Positions 1-5,055 of a stretch of DNA of 5,055 nt are shown here, piece by piece. Source of the DNA: Anaerolineae bacterium. GTDB taxonomy: Bacteria > Chloroflexota > Anaerolineae > 4572-78 > NAK82. A program made the translations under genes and the position numbers. Under the pieces are notes generated by a model that made no database searches, was not told the DNA's origin, and saw only the letters and a list, made by a program, of their open reading frames with translations. The DNA lies in the NCBI GenBank assembly GCA_030598425.1, contig JAUVPY010000251.1, positions 1 through 5,055 on the forward strand. Direction: 5' to 3'. How positions within the stretch are numbered: the stretch's first letter is position 1; every line of letters begins with the position of its first letter.

Positions 1-630
1 ATAGATGCCCTGTTCGACGGCTTCGCCAAGCCGGCCATCGGCTATGTCGCGACGTACGAACTGGGCTATGACAATGCCGAGCCTTTTGGCTACGACCCGG
101 ACAAGGCTCTCGAACTGTTGGCAGAGGCCGGCTACCCCGATGGCTTTGCGATGGACATGGCCTGCCCGGCCGGCGCCTACACCCACTTTGAGGAAGTGTG
201 TGAGGCCACCGTGGGCTACCTGGGCGAGGTGGTCATTGACGTCAACATAGAAATCAGGGAATCTGGTCACTACTGGGACCTGGAGGCCACGAAGGAACTG
301 CCGCCGCTCTTTGGCGACAGTTGGTCTGCAACGGGAGGTGAGGCTTTCCGGCGACTGACAGGCGCTTTGATGGGCTGGGACGCCAGCTTCTCCTCTTGGG
401 AGGATGAAGAGATAATCCGCTTGTTGAACGAGATCAGGGCAACTTTTGACCGTGATGAGAGAAAGGCGTTGTACGAGGAACTGCAGGTATACATGAAGGA
501 AAACCCACCCTTCATTTACCTCTACGAACCGATTGCCTTCGAGGCGGTCAATATCCGGGTGCAGGAGTACAAGCCGCGCTCGTATGAGGGCTACTTCCTC
601 TGGGACGGCACGTTCGTCGTAGGAGAGTAG
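1..630 (+). CDS. Peptide/nickel-type ABC transporter solute-binding protein, family 5 (C-terminal part)
   Basis: This is the last 209 codons of a family 5 (SBP_bac_5, DppA/OppA-like) extracytoplasmic binding protein, open at the left window edge. The family usually runs to about 500-600 residues, so the signal peptide and lobe I are outside the window. What is visible is typical of the family's C-terminal part. The segment YDPDKALELLAEAGYPDGF (fragment residues 31-49) matches the hallmark 'P-x-K-A-x-x-L-L-x-E-A-G-Y' helix. It is followed by the strand and helix leading to VVIDVNIEIRESGHYW (about 77-92), then ELPPLFGDSW (99-108), the helical DEEIIRLLNEIRATFDRDER (135-154), and the closing PPFIYLYEPIAFEAVN strand (169-184). 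It ends WDGTFVVGE then TAG. The protein would capture a ligand, probably an oligopeptide, outside the membrane and deliver it to the permeases encoded downstream on the same strand. The ligand cannot be predicted from this fragment. Confidence 0.93.
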   Translation: MDALFDGFAKPAIGYVATYELGYDNAEPFGYDPDKALELLAEAGYPDGFAMDMACPAGAYTHFEEVCEATVGYLGEVVIDVNIEIRESGHYWDLEATKELPPLFGDSWSATGGEAFRRLTGALMGWDASFSSWEDEEIIRLLNEIRATFDRDERKALYEELQVYMKENPPFIYLYEPIAFEAVNIRVQEYKPRSYEGYFLWDGTFVVGE

Positions 631-654
631 GCTCAGTAGACTAAGCTTGGCTTT

Positions 655-750
655 GGCGTGAGCCCGTCCTGAACAGCAGTTCGGCTTCGCTCACTGTAAA
701 CTCCGCCGAAGGAGCTTGCCCTGAGCACAGCCGAAGGCTCAGCCGAACAC
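655..750. repeat. Spacer block with inverted and direct repeats, resembling a dispersed intergenic repeat
   Basis: The first part of the spacer is built from short related words. GCCGAAGG occurs at 705-712 and 730-737. GTTCGGCT at 679-686 is the exact reverse complement of AGCCGAAC at 741-748. CTGAGC at 721-726 can pair with GCTCAG at 737-742 around a 10-base loop, and CTCC (701-704) can pair with GGAG (711-714). On the minus strand the block reads like the CCTTCGGCT-GCTCAGG-type repeats that I recall as common between genes in Chloroflexota. That resemblance is from memory, not from a search. It has no convincing coding content and no recognisable promoter. Confidence 0.5.
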
Positions 751-752
751 CG

Positions 753-781
753 GTGGGAGGGCGCCCCAGGCGCCCTCCCAC
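753..781 (+). repeat. Perfect 13-bp stem-loop between binding-protein and permease genes
   Basis: GTGGGAGGGCGCC at 753-765 is the exact reverse complement of GGCGCCCTCCCAC at 769-781, leaving a 3-base loop (CCA). The very stable GC-rich hairpin lies 123 bases after the binding-protein stop and 71 bases before the dppB start. No run of T follows it on either strand, so it does not look like an intrinsic terminator. In many binding-protein operons a hairpin at this place protects the upstream mRNA or attenuates read-through, so that more binding protein than permease is made. That role here is inferred. It could also be part of the neighbouring dispersed repeat. Confidence 0.75.
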
Positions 782-817
782 AAGTAAAACATGAAATGTG
801 AAACGGCCTCGTGGTAT

Positions 818-838
818 TTCACGCATCACGTTTCACGC
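818..838. repeat. Three tandem 7-base units (TTCACGC / ATCACGT / TTCACGC)
   Basis: TTCACGC at 818-824 and 832-838 are identical and flank ATCACGT at 825-831, which gives a perfect 7-base period just before the dppB ribosome binding site. The octamer GTGAAACG at 798-805 is the reverse complement of CGTTTCAC at 829-836, so a hairpin with a 23-base loop is possible upstream of the start codon. It may be a small intergenic minisatellite or an operator-like element; nothing in the sequence decides between these. Confidence 0.45.
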
Positions 839-839
839 T

Positions 840-849
840 AAAGGAGGTG
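840..849 (+). promoter_or_regulatory. Strong ribosome binding site for dppB (decides the start)
   Basis: AAAGGAGGTG is a near-perfect anti-16S match, with GGAGG ending four bases before the ATG at 852. It supports that ATG over an in-frame ATG at 798. Starting at 798 would add 18 basic, non-hydrophobic residues read from spacer repeat sequence, ahead of the normal permease N-terminus. Confidence 0.85.
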
Positions 850-851
850 CT

Positions 852-1772
852 ATGCAACGCTATTTCCTATCCAAACTAGGTCAGTCAATCCTGCTTCTGT
901 TTGGGGTTCTGCTGCTGGTGTTCTTCATGGTGCGCGTCACCGGAGACCCGGCGTCGTTGATGATATCACGCGAAGCCTCCCCTGAAGCGGTCGAAGCCTT
1001 CCGAGAAAAAATGGGCTTCAACGATCCTATCCTAACCCAGTTCGGTCGGTTCCTCTCCGGAGCGGTTGTGGGCGACTTTGGCAATTCGTTACACTTCAAG
1101 TCACCGGCTATGCAGATGGTGATGGAACGGGTGCCGGCCACGGTGCAACTGGCCGGCACAGCGCTGCTCATGGCAGCGGTAGTGGGCATCCCGCTGGGCC
1201 TGATTGGGGGCTTTAACCCGGGCAGCGCTATGGATAACCTGGGGCGTGGCCTGGCCCTTTTGGGTCAGAGCATCCCCAATTTCTGGCTGGCGTTGATTCT
1301 GATTCTCATCTTCGCCGTGAGGCTTGGGTGGTTCCCCTCCTTTGGCCGTGACGAGTGGAAATCGGTAGTTATGCCGGCCTTCGTGCTTGGCCTGCCCACT
1401 ATGGGCCAGATCGTGCGGTTGACGCGCTCGACCGTGTTGGAGATCCGAGGCGAGGACTTTATCCGCACCGCCCACAGCAAGGGGTTGGAGCCCAGAACCA
1501 TCTACGTCAAGCACGTGCTCAGGAACGTCGCCATCCCCCTGGTGAGCGTGATTGGCGTCCAGTTCGGCTACATGCTGGGCGGGTCCATCTACATTGAGAC
1601 CATCTTCTCCTGGCCCGGCATGGGTCAGTTGGTTGAGCAGTCTGTCGGCTGGCGGGATTTCCCGCTGGTGCAGGCGGTCGCCTTTTTCGTCAGCCTGGTC
1701 GTGTTGCTGCTCAACCTGCTGACCGATGTGGCTTATGCAATTATAGACCCGAGGATTCGCTATGGCAAGTGA
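852..1772 (+). CDS. dppB: Peptide/nickel-type ABC transporter permease, DppB type
   Basis: This 306-residue inner-membrane permease is of normal length for the DppB/OppB family. It begins MQRYFLSKLGQSILLLFGV, with a first membrane helix at about 11-28. A roughly 70-residue external segment follows, containing the family-typical GDPA (31-34) and DFGNSL (75-80). Further hydrophobic segments lie near 98-120, 132-157, 172-190, 228-249 and 272-293. The cytoplasmic EAA loop that contacts the ATPases is about 201-225, with the motif FIRTAHSKGLEPRTIYVKHV. The ending DPRIRYGK (299-306) is also typical. It would form half of the channel with the DppC-type protein. Its last 11 bases overlap the next gene, which implies translational coupling. 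No frameshift or missing motif is seen. The dpp symbol names the family type and does not establish that dipeptides are the substrate. Confidence 0.95.
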   Translation: MQRYFLSKLGQSILLLFGVLLLVFFMVRVTGDPASLMISREASPEAVEAFREKMGFNDPILTQFGRFLSGAVVGDFGNSLHFKSPAMQMVMERVPATVQLAGTALLMAAVVGIPLGLIGGFNPGSAMDNLGRGLALLGQSIPNFWLALILILIFAVRLGWFPSFGRDEWKSVVMPAFVLGLPTMGQIVRLTRSTVLEIRGEDFIRTAHSKGLEPRTIYVKHVLRNVAIPLVSVIGVQFGYMLGGSIYIETIFSWPGMGQLVEQSVGWRDFPLVQAVAFFVSLVVLLLNLLTDVAYAIIDPRIRYGK

Positions 1773-2688
1773 AGAAAGAACCCAAGCCGCAGATAGTTTG
1801 TTAGACGTTGAGCGCACTTTCAAGGATCGCCTGGCTTACGCGGGGCGGTTCCTGTGGCGCGACCGCAGCGGCATCATCGGGCTGATTCTGTTTCTGGTAG
1901 TTGTGGTGGCGGCGGTGTTTGCTCCCCAGTTTTCGCCGTACGACCCGCTCGAACAGAACTTACGCGACAACAAAATGCCCCCAGCCTGGAGCGCTGAAGG
2001 TGGTTGGGACCACCCTCTCGGCACCGACAACCTGGGCCGGGATACCCTCAGCCGCATCCTCTATGGGACGCGGGTCTCGCTGACCGTCGGCTTTTTCGGC
2101 GTGCTGATTGCAGGCACCCTGGGCGTGGTCATCGGGGCCATCGCCGGCTACGCCGGGGGACGGGTGGACGCTGTCATTATGGGCTTTATCAACCTGGTGC
2201 TGTCGCTGCCGTACCTTCTGTTCGTGGTGTTTATCGCCTCCATCCTGGGCCGGAGTCTGATAAACGTCATCCTGATCTTCGGCATCACCGACTCGCCCAT
2301 TTTCGCCCGCGTCACGCGCGGCGAGGTGCTGCGCATCCGCGAATCGGGCTACGTCGAATCGGCCATCAGCGTTGGAGCTCGTTGGGGACGCATCCTCTTC
2401 GACCACATCATGCCCAACCTCATGGGCCCACTCATCACCCTGGCGACTTTTGAAATGTCGCGCATGATCTTCTACGAGGCTGGCCTGGGCTTCCTGGGGT
2501 TGAGCGTGCCGCCCACCGTGCCCAGTTGGGGCAACATGCTGGCCAATGGCCGCAAGTACCTGACCAGTTCCCCCTGGATCGCTACCTTCCCCGGCCTGGC
2601 CATCATGTTCACCTCGCTGGGTATGAACCTGTTGGGCGACTGGCTGCGCGACGTGCTTGACCCGCGCCTGCGACGTTCGAGGAAGTGA
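1762..2688 (+). CDS. dppC: Peptide/nickel-type ABC transporter permease, DppC type
   Basis: This is a 308-residue permease, the partner of the DppB-type protein. The cytoplasmic N-terminus (about 1-36) leads to the first helix at about 37-54, the OppC_N-type region. Next comes an external segment with the signature HPLGTDNLGRD (84-94), which is characteristic of DppC/OppC proteins. Further hydrophobic segments lie at about 105-131, 142-163, 165-182, 222-247 and 278-296. The EAA coupling loop is about 194-219, with ESGYVESAISVGARWGRILF. FLGLSVPPTVPSWGNML (244-260) and the end LGDWLRDVLDPRLR (291-304) are also family hallmarks. The start ATG lies inside the end of dppB, and GAGGA at 1751-1755 provides a ribosome binding site seven bases upstream of the ATG. 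The gene is intact and of normal length. Confidence 0.95.
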   Translation: MASEERTQAADSLLDVERTFKDRLAYAGRFLWRDRSGIIGLILFLVVVVAAVFAPQFSPYDPLEQNLRDNKMPPAWSAEGGWDHPLGTDNLGRDTLSRILYGTRVSLTVGFFGVLIAGTLGVVIGAIAGYAGGRVDAVIMGFINLVLSLPYLLFVVFIASILGRSLINVILIFGITDSPIFARVTRGEVLRIRESGYVESAISVGARWGRILFDHIMPNLMGPLITLATFEMSRMIFYEAGLGFLGLSVPPTVPSWGNMLANGRKYLTSSPWIATFPGLAIMFTSLGMNLLGDWLRDVLDPRLRRSRK

Positions 2689-2695
2689 GGAGGAG
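2688..2695 (+). promoter_or_regulatory. Ribosome binding site for dppD
   Basis: AGGAGGAG sits in the 13-base gap after the dppC stop, six bases before the ATG at 2702. It begins at the last base of the dppC stop codon. It shows that the dppD 5' end still carries a good initiation signal despite the internal stops. Confidence 0.8.
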
Positions 2696-2701
2696 TAAAA
2701 A

Positions 2702-2908
2702 ATGCCAATCGTTTTGGAAGTTAAGAACCTCGTCACCAAATTCTACACGCTGGACGGCGTCGTCAATGCCGTGAACGGCGTCTCCTTCGACCTGGAGGAA
2801 GGTGAGACGCTGGCCATCGTGGGCGAAAGCGGCAGCGGCAAGAGCGTGACCATGATGTCACTCCTGGGCCTGATCCCGTCGGCTCCGGGCAAGGTGGAGG
2901 AATGCTAG
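2702..2908 (+). CDS. DppD-type ATPase, N-terminal piece up to the first stop
   Basis: As the sequence stands, translation from the well-placed ribosome binding site would yield a 68-residue product. It contains the first strands of the nucleotide-binding domain and the Walker A loop GESGSGKS (41-48), then stops after PGKVEEC. It lacks the Q-loop, signature, Walker B and switch His, so it could not hydrolyse ATP alone. It belongs with the downstream piece beginning at 2951 and is best treated as part of a broken or mis-sequenced dppD. Confidence 0.6.
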   Translation: MPIVLEVKNLVTKFYTLDGVVNAVNGVSFDLEEGETLAIVGESGSGKSVTMMSLLGLIPSAPGKVEEC

Positions 2909-2950
2909 GCGTTATTTAACAGCAGATAAGGCCGGCGCGATCTGCTTCAG

Positions 2951-3706
2951 ATGTCACCAGAGGAACTGCGCGACGTGCGCGGGGGCCAGATCGGGTTCGT
3001 TTTCCAGGACCCGATGTCCTCGCTGAACCCGATTTTGACCATTGGAGAGCAAATCTCCGAGACTCTGACCAGACACCTGGATATGAGCAAAGAGCAGGCC
3101 AAAGAACGTACGCTCAAGTTGCTGGCCCAGGTGGGTATCCCCGACCCGAAACTGCGCTACAAGAACTACCCATTCGAATTCTCCGGCGGCATGCGCCAGC
3201 GAGTAATGATCGCCATCGCCATCGCCTGCACGCCCGAGATCGTCATCGCCGATGAGCCAACCACCGCCCTGGACGTGACCGTCCAGGCGCAGATTGTGGA
3301 CCTGTTCAGGCGGTTGCGGGAGATGCTCGGCGTGGCGGTGATCTGGATCACCCACGACCTGGGCGTCGTGGCGGGGGTAGCCGAGCGGGTGCTGGTCATG
3401 TACGGCGGGCGGCCGGCCGAAATCGCGCTGGTGGACGACCTGTACGAACGCCCCCAGCATCCCTACACCCTCGGCCTGCTCGGCGCTTTGCCCAGCCTGG
3501 AATCAACCGAATCCAAGCGACTGGTGAGCATCAGGGGCACCCCGCCGGACCTGCTGATACCGCTGAAAAACTGCCCCTTTGCGTGGCGCTGTGACTATGC
3601 CTTTGATCGCTGTTGGGAGGAAATCCCACCCTTGATAGCGGTGGGCGTACGGCACCAGGCGGCTTGTTTCTACGACATGGAGAAAGGGGGACCGCGAGAT
3701 GGCTGA
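2951..3706 (+). CDS. DppD-type ATPase, C-terminal piece after the second stop
   Basis: From ATG 2951 a 251-residue open frame begins [20 protein letters not shown] and carries the Q-loop, the FSGGM signature, Walker B (IVIADEP), the switch His (WITHDLG) and the C-terminal domain with four cysteines. It has no Walker A, so it cannot bind ATP normally. ATG 2951 is only the first Met after the TAA. I see no Shine-Dalgarno sequence before it (the upstream bases are GATCTGCTTCAG), and the coding similarity to DppD already runs through the preceding codons RDLLQ. Independent translation is therefore doubtful, and this is better read as the 3' part of an interrupted dppD. Confidence 0.6.
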   Translation: MSPEELRDVRGGQIGFVFQDPMSSLNPILTIGEQISETLTRHLDMSKEQAKERTLKLLAQVGIPDPKLRYKNYPFEFSGGMRQRVMIAIAIACTPEIVIADEPTTALDVTVQAQIVDLFRRLREMLGVAVIWITHDLGVVAGVAERVLVMYGGRPAEIALVDDLYERPQHPYTLGLLGALPSLESTESKRLVSIRGTPPDLLIPLKNCPFAWRCDYAFDRCWEEIPPLIAVGVRHQAACFYDMEKGGPRDG

Positions 3707-4739
3707 GAATGATGTGCTGCTGCGGGTACAGAATCTCAAAAAGCACTTTCCGATCACCGGGGGTCTGCTGGGCCGCCAGGTAGGCGCGGTGAAGGCGGTG
3801 GATGGCATTTCGTTCGAGATCAAACGGGGCGAAACGCTGGGGCTGGTGGGCGAGAGCGGCTGCGGCAAATCCACCGCCGGGCGGGCCATCCTGCAATTGC
3901 ACAAGCCTACGTCGGGGCAGGTGTTTTTTGAGGATGATGACTTGACGCAGGTGGGCGCCGAGGAGTTACGGATGTTGCGCCCAAGGATGCAGATGATTTT
4001 CCAGGACCCCTACGCCACGCTCAACCCGCGTCACTCGGTTGGAAAAATCGTCGGCGAACCCCTGATCATCCATGGCGTGATGAAGAAGGGCAGCACGGAG
4101 TTGAAAGAGCGGGTGGCGGAACTGCTGGAAATAGTGGGCATGGACCCGGCCTACGTGCGCCGCTTCCCGCACGAGTTCTCCGGCGGCCAGAGGCAGCGCA
4201 TCGGCATCGCGCGGGCGCTCGCGCTGAACCCTGACTTTATCGTCTGCGACGAGCCTATCTCGGCGCTGGACGTGTCTATCCAGGCCCAGGTGGTGAACCT
4301 GATGCAAGACCTGCAGGAACAATTGGGCCTGACGTATCTCTTCATCGCCCACGACCTGAGCATGGTGAAGCACATCTCGCACCGGATAGCGGTCATGTAC
4401 CTGGGCAGGATCATGGAACTAACCGACCGGAACACTCTGTTCGACTACCCCCTGCACCCCTATACGCAATCGCTTAACTCGGCGGTGCCGATGCCCAACC
4501 CCAGGCTCGAACGGAGACGGCGGCGGTTTATTCTAAAGGGAGAGCCACCCAGCCCGGCCAACCCGCCCTCAGGCTGCGTGTTCCATCCCCGCTGCCCGTT
4601 GACGACAGAAAAGTGTATCGTGGTGGTGCCGGATTTCCGGGAGATACATCCTGGACACCTGGTTGCCTGCCACCTGGCCGACGACGAGGGCAGCAGCAAG
4701 ATACCTGAGGACACCGTACTCGCGTCGGTAGTGGATTGA
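3699..4739 (+). CDS. dppF: Peptide/nickel-type ABC transporter ATPase, DppF type
   Basis: This is an intact 346-residue cytoplasmic ATPase. Motifs in order are Walker [10 protein letters not shown] (51-59), Q-loop Gln102 in [12 protein letters not shown], signature FSGGQRQR (160-167), Walker B FIVCDEP with D184/E185 (180-186), D-loop SALD (188-191), and switch His218 in IAHDLS. The DppF/OppF-type region [10 protein letters not shown] (250-259) leads into the C-terminal oligopeptide-transporter domain. There [12 protein letters not shown] and the following residues give Cys at 293, 299, 306 and 324, the pattern that holds a [4Fe-4S] cluster in some Dpp ATPases. Whether a cluster is bound here is inference. 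It would form the nucleotide-binding dimer with the DppD-type protein. The start overlaps the dppD end by 8 bases (ATGGCTGA), and AAAGGGGG at 3683-3690 is a suitably placed ribosome binding site. A short acidic tail follows the last cysteine. Confidence 0.95.
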   Translation: MAENDVLLRVQNLKKHFPITGGLLGRQVGAVKAVDGISFEIKRGETLGLVGESGCGKSTAGRAILQLHKPTSGQVFFEDDDLTQVGAEELRMLRPRMQMIFQDPYATLNPRHSVGKIVGEPLIIHGVMKKGSTELKERVAELLEIVGMDPAYVRRFPHEFSGGQRQRIGIARALALNPDFIVCDEPISALDVSIQAQVVNLMQDLQEQLGLTYLFIAHDLSMVKHISHRIAVMYLGRIMELTDRNTLFDYPLHPYTQSLNSAVPMPNPRLERRRRRFILKGEPPSPANPPSGCVFHPRCPLTTEKCIVVVPDFREIHPGHLVACHLADDEGSSKIPEDTVLASVVD

Positions 4740-4810
4740 ACACGCTCCCCATTGGCGCAGAGGGGGTTGCTTGTCGCCGGACGATCAGATATCACGTGAG
4801 AGGCTGAGGC

Positions 4811-4965
4811 ATGAATTCCCGTGATCGCGTCCAGTGCGCGTTGAACCACCAGGAAGCGGACCGAATCCCCCTGGCTCAAGCATCCCAAATGGTCAGTCGT
4901 GGGGCAACTTGCGCTGGCAGCCCGATGTTCCAAAGGACAGGCTGAACGAGGCGCTGGGTCAGTAA
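4811..4965 (+). pseudogene. URO-D-like (uroporphyrinogen decarboxylase / methyltransferase superfamily) gene remnant, 5' end only
   Basis: From ATG 4811 the frame reads MNSRDRVQCALNHQEADRIP, a near-canonical opening of the URO-D superfamily ('M-x-x-R-E-R-V-x-x-A-L-N-H-x-x-P-D-R-x-P'), which includes cobalamin-linked methyltransferase relatives. GAGAGG at 4798-4803 is a plausible ribosome binding site. Family members are normally about 340-400 residues, but this frame stops at TGA 4943-4945 after 44 codons, and similarity fades after about residue 21. In another frame, 4900-4962 reads WGNLRWQPDVPKDRLNEALG and then stops at TAA 4963, which also looks like URO-D text. The remnant therefore seems frameshifted, then stopped. 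No more of the gene is recognisable up to 5055. The N-terminal match is good; the frameshift reading is tentative. Confidence 0.6.
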
Positions 4966-5022
4966 ACCTGAGGCTTCAAGCCCCAGATAAGTCAGAGGCT
5001 GCGTTCTCAACGCCAGGTCAGA

Positions 5023-5049
5023 GGGGGGAGAGATTCCTTCTCTCCTCTC
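5023..5049 (+). repeat. GA/TC-rich stem-loop at the right edge
   Basis: Bases 5023-5033 can pair with 5039-5049 around the loop TTCCT, giving 11 pairs of which two are G-T. The seven loop-proximal pairs (GGAGAGA with TCTCTCC) are perfect. It follows the URO-D remnant and could be a transcription terminator hairpin, but the window ends six bases later and shows no T-run, so its role is undecided. Confidence 0.5.
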
Positions 5050-5055
5050 GACTTG

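Larger units (their letters stand above)
2702..3706 (+). pseudogene. dppD: Peptide/nickel-type ABC transporter ATPase, DppD type, interrupted by two in-frame stops
   Basis: Read as one frame this is 334 positions, the normal length for a DppD/OppD ATPase, with TAG at codon 69 (2906-2908) and TAA at codon 76 (2927-2929). All ATPase elements lie in the same frame: Walker A GESGSGKS (41-48), Q-loop Gln102, signature FSGGM (160-164), Walker B IVIADEP with D184/E185, D-loop ALD (189-191), and switch His218. The C-terminal oligopeptide-transporter domain has Cys at 291, 297, 304 and 322. DppD normally pairs with DppF to power import, so its loss should disable the transporter unless another ATPase substitutes. 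The damage is confined to about 2903-2935. Either three substitutions or a pair of compensating indels would explain it, and a sequencing or assembly error is equally possible. It is flanked by a good ribosome binding site and by an 8-base overlap with dppF. Confidence 0.8.

Noticed and set aside
753..781. Intrinsic terminator after the binding-protein gene
   Set aside because: The stem is excellent, but the following bases are AAGTAAAAC with no T-run, and the operon continues in the same direction.
641..829. Minus-strand open frame of 62 codons in the spacer
   Set aside because: It is translated from inverted-repeat sequence, has no ribosome binding site I can see and no protein-like character.
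798..851. Earlier in-frame start for dppB at 798
   Set aside because: The added 18 residues come from spacer repeats, and the ATG at 852 has a near-perfect ribosome binding site.
1101..1823. Minus-strand open frame of 240 codons opposite the DppB permease
   Set aside because: It mirrors a well-recognised permease gene, has a low-complexity H/Q/D-rich composition and no family motif; it is a shadow of GC-rich coding.
1960..2739. Minus-strand open frame of 259 codons opposite the DppC permease
   Set aside because: It has the same shadow pattern, rich in H, Q, D and A, with no recognisable domain and a strong real gene on the other strand.
2906..2929. Programmed stop-codon read-through (selenocysteine- or pyrrolysine-like) in dppD
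   Set aside because: Two different stops, TAG and TAA, lie seven codons apart in a loop that is not catalytic. No recoding signal is visible, and other genes here end normally with TAG, TGA or TAA.
4740..4770. Terminator hairpin directly after dppF
   Set aside because: Only about four C-G pairs can form around an 11-base loop and no T-run follows.
4792..4799. Palindrome TCACGTGA upstream of the URO-D start as an operator
   Set aside because: A single 8-base palindrome is expected by chance often enough, and there is no second site or recognisable promoter nearby.

Overview
This window carries most of one plus-strand operon for a peptide/nickel-type (Dpp/Opp family) ABC importer. In order it encodes the C-terminal part of a family 5 solute-binding protein, two inner-membrane permeases (DppB and DppC types), and two ATPases (DppD and DppF types). 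After a 71-base gap comes the broken start of a uroporphyrinogen-decarboxylase-like (URO-D) gene. The moderately GC-rich codon use, the wording of the ATPases (for example [12 protein letters not shown] and [12 protein letters not shown]), the URO-D neighbour and the repeat-rich spacer recall Chloroflexota (Anaerolineae-like) genomes. That assignment rests on recollection of family style and no marker gene is present, so it is tentative.

Layout: 1-630 is the 3' end of the binding-protein gene. 631-851 is a 221-base spacer with a repeat-like inverted-repeat block, a perfect 13-bp hairpin (753-781), short 7-base repeats (818-838) and a strong ribosome binding site. 852-1772 is the DppB permease, which overlaps the DppC permease (1762-2688) by 11 bases. 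2702-3706 is the DppD ATPase, interrupted by two in-frame stops at 2906 and 2927. 3699-4739 is an intact DppF ATPase that overlaps the dppD end by 8 bases. 4740-4810 is a featureless gap. 4811-4965 is the URO-D remnant, and 4966-5055 holds only a hairpin at the window edge.

Together the products would form a standard importer: the binding protein delivers an oligopeptide or similar ligand to a DppB/DppC channel, and a DppD/DppF nucleotide-binding dimer drives uptake. Both ATPases end in the same four-cysteine pattern (C-x5-C-x6-C-x17-C), which in some relatives binds a [4Fe-4S] cluster. The substrate cannot be read from the sequence.

The main anomaly is dppD. The reading frame is identical on both sides of a roughly 30-base damaged patch, and every other ATPase motif is intact, so this is either very recent inactivation or a sequence error. 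I found no new type of biological system; the window is an ordinary transporter operon with a few features worth checking.
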